Shown here: piece after piece, positions 54,753 through 64,000 of the stretch
Numbering within the stretch: position 1 is the stretch's first letter
How the letters are laid out: every line of letters starts with the position of its first letter
Origin: Leclercia adecarboxylata
GTDB taxonomy: Bacteria > Pseudomonadota > Gammaproteobacteria > Enterobacterales > Enterobacteriaceae
Direction of reading: 5' to 3'
Length of the DNA: 64,000 nucleotides
Assembly: GCF_023639785.1 (NCBI RefSeq)
Contig: NZ_CP098325.1
Coordinates: 4,092,001 to 4,156,000 of the forward strand
Notes under the pieces: model-generated
Told to the model about the DNA's origin: nothing
The model's database searches: none
Seen by the model: the letters and a program-made list of their open reading frames with translations, nothing else
Position numbers and translations under genes: made by a program

Positions 54753-54781
54753 TCCCGGGCGGGGAAGCGAGGCGAGAGAGG

Positions 54782-55864
54782 TCAGGAGCGCTTCAGCAGC
54801 AGCCAGAGGCTGATCAGGAAGAAAGAGGCGCTCGGCAGCAGGGCACCGATCACTGGCGGTATGCCATACACCAGAGTCAGCGGACCGAAAATCTGATCCA
54901 GTACGTAGAAGACAAAGCCGAAGCTGATACCCGTCACGACCCGCACGCCCATAGGAACGCTACGCAGTGGGCCGAAGATGAACGACAGGGCCATCAGCAT
55001 CATTACCGCCACCGAGAGCGGCTGGAAGACCTTGCTCCACATGTTGAGCTGATAACGCCCTGCGTCCTGGCCACTCGACTTCAGGTACTTCACGTAGTTG
55101 TGCAGACCGCTGATAGAGAGCGCATCCGGATCCAGCGCCACCACGCCGAGCTTGTCAGGGGTCAGGTTGGTTTTCCAGGTGCCGGAGACGGTTTGCGAAC
55201 CGGCGATCTGTTTTGGATCCTGCAGGTTTGACTCATCGACCTGCGACAGACGCCAGACCTTTTTATCGGCATCAAAGGTTGCCGTGGCGGCGTAACGCAC
55301 CGCCTGCAGACGACGCTGGTCGTTAAAGCTGTAGATGCTCACGCCGCCAAGAGAGTTGTCGCCCGTGACGCGTTCGATATAGACAAAGTTATTCCCGTCT
55401 TTCGCCCACAGCCCCTGCTGGGTGGAGAGCAGCGAGCCGCCGTACATCTGCTGCGCGCGGTAGTTACGCGCCATCTGCTCGCCCTGCGGCGCAACCCACT
55501 CCCCCATCGCCATGGTCAACAGCACCAGCGGGATCGCGGTTTTCATGACGGACAGCGCCACCTGCATGCGGGTAAAGCCGGAGGCCTGCATCACCACCAG
55601 CTCGCTGCGCTGCGCCAGCATCCCCAGCCCGAGCAGCGCGCCTAACAGCGCCGCCATCGGGAAGAAGATCTGTACATCTTTTGGAATGCTGAGCAGGGTG
55701 TACATGCCCGCGCCCATTGCGTCGTAGCTCCCCTGCCCGGCCTTTTTCAGCTGGTCGACAAACTTAATGATGCCGGAGAGCGACACCAGCATGAACAACG
55801 TCATCATGATGGTGGTAAAAATGGTTTTACCGATATAGCGGTCAAGAACGCCAAACGCCTGCAT
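54782..55864 (-). CDS. lptG: LPS export permease LptG
   Basis: One of two inner-membrane permease subunits of LptB2FG, with six transmembrane helices and a periplasmic beta-jellyroll between helices 3 and 4. 360 residues, the E. coli length. Helix 1 begins near residue 12 (GKTIFTTIMMTLFMLVSLSG). The ATG shares one base with the lptF stop (TAATG), so synthesis is coupled. In E. coli lptFG is far from arcB; their adjacency here is unusual. Confidence 0.96.
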   Translation of the reverse strand: MQAFGVLDRYIGKTIFTTIMMTLFMLVSLSGIIKFVDQLKKAGQGSYDAMGAGMYTLLSIPKDVQIFFPMAALLGALLGLGMLAQRSELVVMQASGFTRMQVALSVMKTAIPLVLLTMAMGEWVAPQGEQMARNYRAQQMYGGSLLSTQQGLWAKDGNNFVYIERVTGDNSLGGVSIYSFNDQRRLQAVRYAATATFDADKKVWRLSQVDESNLQDPKQIAGSQTVSGTWKTNLTPDKLGVVALDPDALSISGLHNYVKYLKSSGQDAGRYQLNMWSKVFQPLSVAVMMLMALSFIFGPLRSVPMGVRVVTGISFGFVFYVLDQIFGPLTLVYGIPPVIGALLPSASFFLISLWLLLKRS

Positions 55865-56964
55865 TACACCGCTCCTTTACGCATAAACCGGGCCCGCACA
55901 CGGCGCATCGGCACGGTGTCCCACATGTTGAGGGCAACGGCCAACAGCAGGTAGAGTCCGTTAATCACCCAGGTCCAGATCATCGGGTCAATTTTCCCTT
56001 TACCGCCGTTCGATTTAATCGAGGTTTGCAGCAGGAAGAACACCAGATAAAGCAGCATCGCCGGGAGCATGGAGAGCACGCGGCCCTGACGTGGGTTCAC
56101 CACGCTGAGGGGCACCACCATCAACGCCATCATAAAGACGGTGAATACCAGCGTGATGCGCCAGTGCAGCTCCGCACGGGCACGATTGGTATCGGTGTTG
56201 ATGAGGGTACGCATGTCCATCTGCTCGGTATCAGTCGGATCAAGCGCAACCGCCTGATGACCAATAATCGCCTGATAGTTCTGGAAATCGGTGATGCGGA
56301 AATCACGCAGCATCGCCGTACCTTCAAAGCGGGTGCCTTTATTGAGGGTAACAATCTGCGAGCCGTCTTTACCCTGCGCAAGCTGACCGGAATCGGCCAC
56401 CACAACCGACGGCCGGGCATTGCCCTTAGGGCGGATTTGCGCGAGGAACACATCGTTAAAGCGGCTGCCATCCACGCTTTCGATAAACAGCACGGAGTTA
56501 CCGTCAGTGGCCTGCTGGAACTGCCCCTGCGCCAGTGCGGCCATGCCGGGGTTGGCTTTCGCTTCGGCCAGCACTTCATCCTGATGACGAGAAGAGACGG
56601 GCCCGGCCCACATGACGTTCACGGCGGCCACTATGCCGGTAAACAGCGCCAGGATCATGGCGGCTTTAACCAGCACCGCTTTGCTCAGACCGCAGGCGTG
56701 CATAACGGTGATTTCGCTTTCGGTATAGAGTTTACCGAGCGTCATCAGCAGTCCAAGGAAAAGGCTTAACGGCAGGATAAGCTGCGCCATTTCAGGCACG
56801 CCCAGCCCTAACAGGGAAAGCACCAGATTTGTGGGAATTTCGCCATCAACAGCCGCGCCGAGGATCCTCACCAGTTTCTGACAGAAAAAGATCAGAAGCA
56901 GGATGAAGAGTATCGCCAGCTGGCTTTTAAGCGTCTCCCGCACCAGATATCTTATGATTATCAC
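55864..56964 (-). CDS. lptF: LPS export permease LptF
   Basis: Second permease subunit of the LPS transporter, 366 residues, starting at a GTG (56964; first residues MIIIRYLVRETLKSQ). It has the same fold as LptG: helices near 15-33, 60-80 and 100-120, a periplasmic domain, and three C-terminal helices (with MMALMVVPLSVVNPRQGR near 279-296). Divergent from pepA, as in E. coli. Confidence 0.96.
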   Translation of the reverse strand: MIIIRYLVRETLKSQLAILFILLLIFFCQKLVRILGAAVDGEIPTNLVLSLLGLGVPEMAQLILPLSLFLGLLMTLGKLYTESEITVMHACGLSKAVLVKAAMILALFTGIVAAVNVMWAGPVSSRHQDEVLAEAKANPGMAALAQGQFQQATDGNSVLFIESVDGSRFNDVFLAQIRPKGNARPSVVVADSGQLAQGKDGSQIVTLNKGTRFEGTAMLRDFRITDFQNYQAIIGHQAVALDPTDTEQMDMRTLINTDTNRARAELHWRITLVFTVFMMALMVVPLSVVNPRQGRVLSMLPAMLLYLVFFLLQTSIKSNGGKGKIDPMIWTWVINGLYLLLAVALNMWDTVPMRRVRARFMRKGAV

Positions 56965-57102
56965 ATTAAATACGCCCGTAAAAACCCGTCTCTTTGCAGG
57001 AAAATCGCTTGTTTCATGGCTTAAACGTCATTTATTCTCTTGAGTCGTCGAAATCATCGCTAAGATTAGAACACCCGACGGATTCGCGCTTCAGGAGTTA
57101 TT
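56965..57102. promoter_or_regulatory. lptF-pepA divergent control region
   Basis: The gap between lptF and pepA is 266 bases. This first part is AT-rich and should contain both promoters; I could not assign -35/-10 pairs with confidence. PepA represses its own gene in E. coli. The remaining part holds the 47-codon ORF described separately. Confidence 0.4.
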
Positions 57103-58742
<1,640 letters not shown>

Positions 58743-58750
58743 TGGTAAAT

Positions 58751-58832
58751 GCCGGGTGGCGGCTTCGCCTTACCCGGCCTACAAACGGCAGTAAACCGTA
58801 GGCCCGGTAAGCGTAGCGCCACCGGGCTTAAG
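58751..58832. repeat. Inverted REP pair (BIME) between pepA and holC
   Basis: Two REP palindromes in opposite orientation, 58751-58783 (GCCGGGTGGCGGC...CCCGGC) and 58797-58829 (GGCCCGGTAAGCG...CACCGGGC), separated by about 13 bases, forming a typical bacterial interspersed mosaic element. Confidence 0.9.
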
Positions 58833-58862
58833 CATTTAAAGTCACCACAAGAAACCCCATAT

Positions 58863-59306
58863 ATGAAAAACGCAACGTTCTATCTTCTGGATAATGACAC
58901 CCAACAGGATGGCTTAAGCGCCGTTGAACAACTGGTGTGTGAAATTGCCGCAGAACGTTGGCGCGCGGGTCTTCGCGTGCTGATTGCCTGCGAAGATGAG
59001 CAGCAGGCCATCCGTCTGGATGAAGCGCTGTGGGCTCGACCGGCGGAAAGTTTTGTTCCGCATAATCTGGCGGGAGAAGGGCCGCGCGGCGGTGCCCCGG
59101 TGGAGATCGCCTGGCCGCAAAAGCGTAACAGCAGCCCGCGCGATATTCTGATTAGCCTGCGTACCGGCTTTGCAGATTTTGCCACCGCTTTCACAGAAGT
59201 GGTAGACTTTGTCCCTCACGAAGACTCCCTGAAACAACTGGCGCGCGAACGCTATAAAGCGTACCGCCTGGCTGGTTTTAACCTGAATACGGCAACCTGG
59301 AAATAA
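58863..59306 (+). CDS. holC: DNA polymerase III chi subunit
   Basis: Chi subunit of the clamp loader complex; with psi it links the replicase to SSB. 147 residues, starting [17 protein letters not shown] at 58863; the open frame upstream runs through the REP element and is not coding. The Rossmann-like fold segment [13 protein letters not shown] is near 73-85. The stop shares one base with the valS start (TAATG), as in E. coli. Confidence 0.96.
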   Translation: MKNATFYLLDNDTQQDGLSAVEQLVCEIAAERWRAGLRVLIACEDEQQAIRLDEALWARPAESFVPHNLAGEGPRGGAPVEIAWPQKRNSSPRDILISLRTGFADFATAFTEVVDFVPHEDSLKQLARERYKAYRLAGFNLNTATWK

Positions 59307-62161
59307 TGGAAAAGACATACAACCCACGCGATATCGAACAGCCGCTTTACGAGCACTGGGAACAGCAGGGCTATTTCAAGCCTAACGGCGATGAAAGCAA
59401 AGAGTCCTTCTGCATCATGATCCCGCCGCCGAACGTCACCGGCAGTTTGCATATGGGACATGCCTTCCAGCAGACCATCATGGATACCATGATCCGTTAC
59501 CAGCGCATGCAGGGCAAAAACACCCTGTGGCAGGCCGGTACTGACCACGCGGGTATCGCTACCCAGATGGTGGTTGAACGTAAGATTGCCGCTGAAGAAG
59601 GTAAAACCCGTCACGACTACGGCCGCGACGCCTTTATCGACAAAATCTGGCAGTGGAAAGCAGAATCTGGCGGCACCATTACCCGTCAGATGCGCCGTCT
59701 TGGCAACTCCGTGGACTGGGAGCGCGAGCGCTTCACCATGGACGAAGGTCTTTCCAACGCCGTTAAAGAAGTCTTCGTCCGCCTGTATAAAGAAGACCTG
59801 ATTTACCGTGGCAAGCGCCTGGTAAACTGGGATCCGAAACTGCGTACCGCCATCTCAGACCTGGAAGTGGAAAACCGCGAGTCTAAAGGCTCCATGTGGC
59901 ACATCCGCTATCCGCTGGCCGACGGCGCGAAAACCGCAGAGGGTAAAGATTACCTGGTTGTCGCCACCACCCGTCCGGAAACCCTGCTGGGTGATACCGG
60001 CGTGGCCGTTAACCCGGAAGATCCACGTTATAAAGATCTGATTGGCAAATTTGTGGTGCTGCCGCTGGTGAACCGCCGCATTCCGATTGTGGGGGACGAA
60101 CACGCCGACATGGAAAAAGGCACCGGCTGCGTGAAGATCACCCCGGCACACGACTTTAACGACTACGAAGTGGGTCGTCGCCACGCCCTGCCAATGATTA
60201 ACATTCTGACCTTTGACGGCGATATCCGTGAAAGCGCTGAAGTCTACGACACCAAAGGCGAAGAGTCTGACGTTTACTCAAGCGATATCCCGGCGGAGTT
60301 CCAGAAGCTGGAGCGTTTTGCCGCGCGTAAAGCGGTAGTCGCCGCTGTCGACGCCCTGGGCCTGCTGGACGAAATCAAACCGCACGACCTGACGGTTCCT
60401 TATGGCGACCGTGGCGGCGTGGTGATCGAGCCGATGCTGACCGACCAGTGGTACGTCCGCGCCGACGTGCTGGCGAAGCCTGCGGTTGAAGCGGTAGAGA
60501 ACGGCAGCATCCAGTTCGTACCGAAGCAGTACGAAAACATGTACTTCTCCTGGATGCGCGATATTCAGGACTGGTGTATCTCCCGTCAGCTGTGGTGGGG
60601 TCACCGTATCCCGGCATGGTATGACAACGAAGGCAACGTCTACGTTGGCCGTACGGAAGACGAAGTGCGCCAGGAAAACAGCCTGAGCGCAGATATCGCG
60701 CTGCGTCAGGACGAAGACGTGCTGGACACCTGGTTCTCCTCCGCGCTGTGGACCTTCTCCACCCTCGGCTGGCCAGAAAACACCGACGCGCTGCGTCAGT
60801 TCCACCCAACCAGCGTGATGGTGTCCGGCTTCGACATTATCTTCTTCTGGATCGCCCGCATGATCATGATGACCATGCACTTCATCAAAGATGAAAACGG
60901 CAAGCCGCAGGTTCCGTTCCATACCGTCTACATGACCGGTCTGATTCGTGACGACGAAGGCCAGAAGATGTCCAAATCCAAGGGTAACGTGATTGACCCA
61001 CTGGACATGGTTGACGGTATCTCCCTGGAAGATCTGCTGGAGAAACGTACCGGCAACATGATGCAGCCGCAGTTGGCTGAGAAGATCCGCAAGCGCACCG
61101 AGAAGCAGTTCCCGGACGGCATCGAGCCGCACGGCACCGACGCCCTGCGTTTCACCCTGGCAGCACTGGCCTCAACCGGTCGTGACATCAACTGGGACAT
61201 GAAACGTCTGGAAGGTTACCGCAACTTCTGTAACAAGCTGTGGAACGCCAGCCGCTTTGTGCTGATGAATACCGAAGACCAGGATTGCGGCTTTAACGGC
61301 GGCGAAATGACTCTGTCCCTGGCAGACCGCTGGATCCTGGCTGAATTCAACCAGACCACCAAAGCGTTCCGCGAGGCGCTGGATAACTATCGCTTCGATA
61401 TCGCGGCAGGCATCCTGTATGAATTCACCTGGAACCAGTTCTGCGACTGGTATCTGGAGCTGACCAAGCCGGTCATGAACGGCGGTACTGAAGCGGAACT
61501 GCGCGGCACGCGTAATACCCTGATCACCGTTCTGGAAGGTCTGCTGCGCCTGGCGCACCCGATCATCCCGTTCATCACCGAAACCATCTGGCAGCGCGTG
61601 AAGGTCATCGCGGGCATCAACGCCGACACCATCATGCTGCAGCCATTCCCGGCATTCGACGCCGCACAGATTGACGAAGCCGCTGCATCCGATACCGAAT
61701 GGCTGAAGCAGGCGATCGTTGCCGTGCGTAACATCCGTGCCGAAATGAACATCGCCCCGGGCAAACCGCTGGCGCTGTTGCTGCGCGGCTGCAGCGAAGC
61801 GGCACAGCGTCGCGTGAGCGAGAACAGCACCTTCCTGCAGACTATGGCGCGTCTGGAGAGCATCACCGTGCTGCCAGCTGATGATAAAGGTCCGGTCTCC
61901 GTAACCAAGATCATCGACGGTGCCGAGCTGCTGATCCCGATGGCTGGCCTGATCGACAAAGATGCTGAGCTGGCGCGTCTGGCGAAAGAAGTGGCTAAAG
62001 TTGAGGATGAGATTGGCCGCATCGAAAACAAACTGTCCAACGAAGGCTTCGTTGCCCGTGCGCCGGAAGCGGTGATCGCCAAAGAGCGTGAAAAGCTGAA
62101 CGGTTACGCGGAAGCGAAAGCGAAGCTGATTGAGCAGCAGGCCATTATCAGTGCGCTGTAA
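59306..62161 (+). CDS. valS: Valyl-tRNA synthetase
   Basis: Class I aminoacyl-tRNA synthetase, 951 residues, the E. coli length. The HIGH motif appears as GSLHMGHA (about 46-53) and KMSKS as [11 protein letters not shown] (about 552-562). The CP1 editing domain lies between them (with [12 protein letters not shown] near 224-235). A C-terminal coiled-coil arm ([22 protein letters not shown]) is present. The stop shares one base with the yjgM start. Confidence 0.97.
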   Translation: MEKTYNPRDIEQPLYEHWEQQGYFKPNGDESKESFCIMIPPPNVTGSLHMGHAFQQTIMDTMIRYQRMQGKNTLWQAGTDHAGIATQMVVERKIAAEEGKTRHDYGRDAFIDKIWQWKAESGGTITRQMRRLGNSVDWERERFTMDEGLSNAVKEVFVRLYKEDLIYRGKRLVNWDPKLRTAISDLEVENRESKGSMWHIRYPLADGAKTAEGKDYLVVATTRPETLLGDTGVAVNPEDPRYKDLIGKFVVLPLVNRRIPIVGDEHADMEKGTGCVKITPAHDFNDYEVGRRHALPMINILTFDGDIRESAEVYDTKGEESDVYSSDIPAEFQKLERFAARKAVVAAVDALGLLDEIKPHDLTVPYGDRGGVVIEPMLTDQWYVRADVLAKPAVEAVENGSIQFVPKQYENMYFSWMRDIQDWCISRQLWWGHRIPAWYDNEGNVYVGRTEDEVRQENSLSADIALRQDEDVLDTWFSSALWTFSTLGWPENTDALRQFHPTSVMVSGFDIIFFWIARMIMMTMHFIKDENGKPQVPFHTVYMTGLIRDDEGQKMSKSKGNVIDPLDMVDGISLEDLLEKRTGNMMQPQLAEKIRKRTEKQFPDGIEPHGTDALRFTLAALASTGRDINWDMKRLEGYRNFCNKLWNASRFVLMNTEDQDCGFNGGEMTLSLADRWILAEFNQTTKAFREALDNYRFDIAAGILYEFTWNQFCDWYLELTKPVMNGGTEAELRGTRNTLITVLEGLLRLAHPIIPFITETIWQRVKVIAGINADTIMLQPFPAFDAAQIDEAAASDTEWLKQAIVAVRNIRAEMNIAPGKPLALLLRGCSEAAQRRVSENSTFLQTMARLESITVLPADDKGPVSVTKIIDGAELLIPMAGLIDKDAELARLAKEVAKVEDEIGRIENKLSNEGFVARAPEAVIAKEREKLNGYAEAKAKLIEQQAIISAL

Positions 62162-62676
62162 TGAGTGAAGCAATGCGTGTAAATGCTCCTGTAACGGCGC
62201 GCCTGCGCCGTATCACCGCCAAGGATAACCCGGCCATTGCCGGCGTTATCCGCCGGGTATCAGCCGAATACGGCCTCACGGCTGATAAAGGTTATACCGT
62301 TGCGGATCCGAATCTCGACGAGCTGTACGCCCTGTACAGTCAGCCGGGGCATGCCTATTGGGTTGTAGAGCAGAACGGGCAAGTTGTGGGCGGTGGCGGC
62401 ATAGCGCCGCTCGCCTGCAGCGAGCCGGACATCTGTGAACTGCAAAAAATGTATTTCCTCCCCATCGTACGTGGCCAGGGCCTGGCTAAAAAACTGGCAT
62501 TACAGGCGCTGGAACATGCCCGCGCTCAGGGGTTTAAACGCTGCTACCTCGAAACCACGGCCTTCCTGACCGAAGCCATCAGGCTATATGAGCATCTCGG
62601 CTTTGAACACATCGACCAGCCGCTGGGGTGTACCGGCCACGTTGATTGCGAAGTGCGGATGTTGAAAACTCTGTAA
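62161..62676 (+). CDS. yjgM: GNAT-family acetyltransferase YjgM
   Basis: Predicted N-acetyltransferase, 171 residues. The acetyl-CoA-binding loop is [15 protein letters not shown] at about 103-117; LQKMYFLP precedes it and [10 protein letters not shown] follows, as in E. coli YjgM. The substrate is not established. The ATG at 62161 overlaps the valS stop by one base (TAATG) without its own ribosome-binding site, so translation probably depends on valS; Met5 at 62173 is an alternative start. From memory, E. coli has yjgN between valS and yjgM, which is missing here. Confidence 0.9.
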   Translation: MSEAMRVNAPVTARLRRITAKDNPAIAGVIRRVSAEYGLTADKGYTVADPNLDELYALYSQPGHAYWVVEQNGQVVGGGGIAPLACSEPDICELQKMYFLPIVRGQGLAKKLALQALEHARAQGFKRCYLETTAFLTEAIRLYEHLGFEHIDQPLGCTGHVDCEVRMLKTL

Positions 62677-62759
62677 TCTCTCTTCCTGCCCCCTTCTGTT
62701 AAGCGGTTGTAAACTGAATGCTCTACACTCTCAGTTCAACACCACGAGGGGGAAAACTG

Positions 62760-63779
62760 ATGTCAAAGATAAAAAGCTACGCCGCACCGCAGGCGGGTGC
62801 AGAACTTGAGCTGTACGAATACGATGCGGGCGAGCTGAAAGCAGAAGACGTCGAAGTGCAGGTAGATTATTGCGGGATTTGCCATTCCGATCTGTCGATG
62901 ATCGATAACGAGTGGGGCTTCTCACAATATCCGCTGGTCGCCGGCCACGAAGTTATCGGTCGCGTTGTTGCGCTGGGCGATGCCGCGCAGGATAAAGGCC
63001 TGAAGATTGGTCAGCGCGTGGGTATCGGCTGGACCGCCCGTAGCTGTGGCCACTGTGACGCCTGTATCAGCGGCAATCAAATCAACTGTCTGGAAGGCTC
63101 AACCCCTACCATTCTGAATAAAGGCGGTTTCGCCGATAAGCTCCGCGCCGACTGGCAATGGGTCATTCCGCTTCCGGAACAGATGGATATTGAATCTGCC
63201 GGTCCGTTACTCTGCGGCGGGATCACCGTCTTTAAACCGCTGCTGATGCACCATATCACCGCCACCAGCCGTGTGGGCGTGATTGGTATCGGCGGTCTGG
63301 GCCATATTGCCATTAAACTCCTGCATGCGATGGGCTGTGAAGTTACCGCATTTAGCTCAAACCCTGCCAAAGAGAAAGAAGTGCTGGCGATGGGTGCGGA
63401 TAAAGTGGTGAACAGCCGCGATCCTGAAGCGCTGACCGCGCTGGCAGGGCAATTCGATCTGATCATCAACACGGTGAACGTCGATCTCGACTGGCAGCCA
63501 TACTTTGAAGCGCTGGCCTACGGCGGAAACTTCCATACCGTCGGTGCGGTACTGAAGCCGCTGCCGGTTCCTGCCTTTACGCTGATCGGTGGCGATCGCA
63601 GCATCTCCGGTTCCGCAACGGGTACCCCGTACGAGCTGCGTAAGCTGATGAAGTTTGCTGGCCGCACCGGCGTCGCGCCGACCATTGAAATGTACCCGAT
63701 GTCGAAAATCAACGAAGCCATTCAGCACGTTCGTGACGGCAAGGCCCGTTACCGTGTGGTGTTAAAAGCGGATTTCTGA
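62760..63779 (+). CDS. ahr: NADPH-dependent aldehyde reductase Ahr (zinc alcohol dehydrogenase family)
   Basis: Cytosolic zinc-dependent reductase of broad aldehydes (formerly YjgB). 339 residues. The catalytic zinc ligands lie in DYCGICHSD (Cys38) and GHEVIG, and the structural zinc cysteines in [16 protein letters not shown] (about 99-114). The cofactor-binding glycine motif [12 protein letters not shown] is near 179-190. The ATG at 62760 follows GAGGGGG; an in-frame ATG at 62718 has no such signal. Its position next to yjgM differs from E. coli, where it is near the idn genes. Confidence 0.94.
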   Translation: MSKIKSYAAPQAGAELELYEYDAGELKAEDVEVQVDYCGICHSDLSMIDNEWGFSQYPLVAGHEVIGRVVALGDAAQDKGLKIGQRVGIGWTARSCGHCDACISGNQINCLEGSTPTILNKGGFADKLRADWQWVIPLPEQMDIESAGPLLCGGITVFKPLLMHHITATSRVGVIGIGGLGHIAIKLLHAMGCEVTAFSSNPAKEKEVLAMGADKVVNSRDPEALTALAGQFDLIINTVNVDLDWQPYFEALAYGGNFHTVGAVLKPLPVPAFTLIGGDRSISGSATGTPYELRKLMKFAGRTGVAPTIEMYPMSKINEAIQHVRDGKARYRVVLKADF

Positions 63780-63788
63780 GCCGCTGAT

Positions 63789-63857
63789 GCCCGGTGGCGC
63801 TACGCTTACCGGGCCTACATAACCCAGGCCCGGTAAGGCGAAACTGCCATCCGGCAC
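63789..63857. repeat. Inverted REP pair (BIME) after ahr
   Basis: REP palindromes at 63789-63818 (GCCCGGTGGCGCTACGC...) and 63826-63857 (GGCCCGGTAAGGCG...CCGGC) in opposite orientation, between the convergent ahr and dihydroxyacetone kinase genes. Confidence 0.88.
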
Positions 63858-64000
63858 CTACCGCACAACTGCCGCAAACACCTCAGCCACCGCAACCGCG
63901 CCGGGATCGGCCACGCCCTGCAGATTCTCTTTATTCACATAGGATGAACGCCCTGCCCCGGCTTTGCCCATACTCATCGTGGCATCAGCCCCCTGCTGTG
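63858..64000 (-). CDS. Dihydroxyacetone kinase C-terminal (DhaL-type) domain, partial
   Basis: Only the last 46 codons are inside the window. They encode QQGADATMSMGKAGAGRSSY and, further on, ADPGAVAVAEVFAAV before a TAG stop at 63860-63858. This matches the C-terminal end of the ADP/ATP-binding DhaL domain of dihydroxyacetone kinases. It could be a stand-alone DhaL subunit or the end of a single-chain ATP-dependent kinase (DhaK/DAK); the rest lies beyond the window. It converges with ahr. Its frame starts two bases inside the window edge. Confidence 0.8.
   Translation of the reverse strand, partial: QQGADATMSMGKAGAGRSSYVNKENLQGVADPGAVAVAEVFAAVVR

Overview
The window is a chromosomal backbone segment from a gamma-proteobacterium of the family Enterobacteriaceae. 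Gene content, protein lengths and order follow the diaA-to-arcB region of Escherichia coli almost gene for gene. The differences (a PmrAB-like two-component pair between dacB and obgE, no yraQ, no yhbX/opgE, many GC-rich REP-type repeats, a recurring CCCTCTCCC hairpin) suggest a relative of Enterobacter, Lelliottia, Leclercia or Klebsiella rather than Escherichia. The genus cannot be fixed by reading alone. I see no prophage, insertion sequence, CRISPR array, plasmid function or resistance island.

Layout. 18-8823: diaA and dolP, small yraR/yhb genes, the O2-independent ubiquinone genes ubiT (minus) and ubiU-ubiV (plus), yhbW and the tryptophan permease mtr with a TrpR operator. 8966-21271 (minus): RNA metabolism and translation, metY-rimP-nusA-infB-rbfA-truB-rpsO-pnp-nlpI-yrbN-deaD, punctuated by terminator-like hairpins, a REP element and the RNase III leader hairpin of pnp. 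21557-23154: argG with ARG boxes and tRNA-Leu(GAG). 23168-29701: secG, folP-glmM, rlmE-ftsH, yhbY and greA with a leader terminator resembling the GraL source. 29948-33086: dacB followed directly by a PmrA/PmrB-like pair. 33121-37707: rplU-rpmA-yhbE-obgE, ispB and sfsB. 37768-47174: envelope biogenesis, namely murA, ibaG, the Mla lipid-transport operon (mlaFEDCB), yrbG, kdsD, kdsC and lptC-lptA-lptB. 47222-50708: rpoN-hpf-ptsN-rapZ-npr. 50705-54647: mtgA-elbB, the sRNA ArcZ and arcB.

At about 54.7 kb synteny with E. coli breaks. arcB is joined to lptG-lptF (minus) and then pepA, holC-valS-yjgM and ahr (plus), which in E. coli lie near minute 96-97. Both sides are roughly equidistant from oriC in E. 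coli, so an inversion across the origin is the simplest explanation. The window ends inside the C-terminal part of a DhaL-type dihydroxyacetone kinase gene.

Functional themes are lipopolysaccharide and outer-membrane homeostasis (kdsD/C, lptC/A/B plus lptF/G, Mla, dolP, nlpI, PmrAB-like), peptidoglycan synthesis (murA, glmM, dacB, mtgA), ribosome biogenesis (obgE, rbfA, rimP, rlmE, yhbY, deaD) and redox control (arcB, arcZ, ubiTUV). I found no convincing undescribed system. The points most worth checking are the dacB-linked PmrAB-like pair, a 47-codon ORF overlapping the pepA start, a 12-bp inverted repeat around the yhbW promoter, and the arcB/lptG junction.
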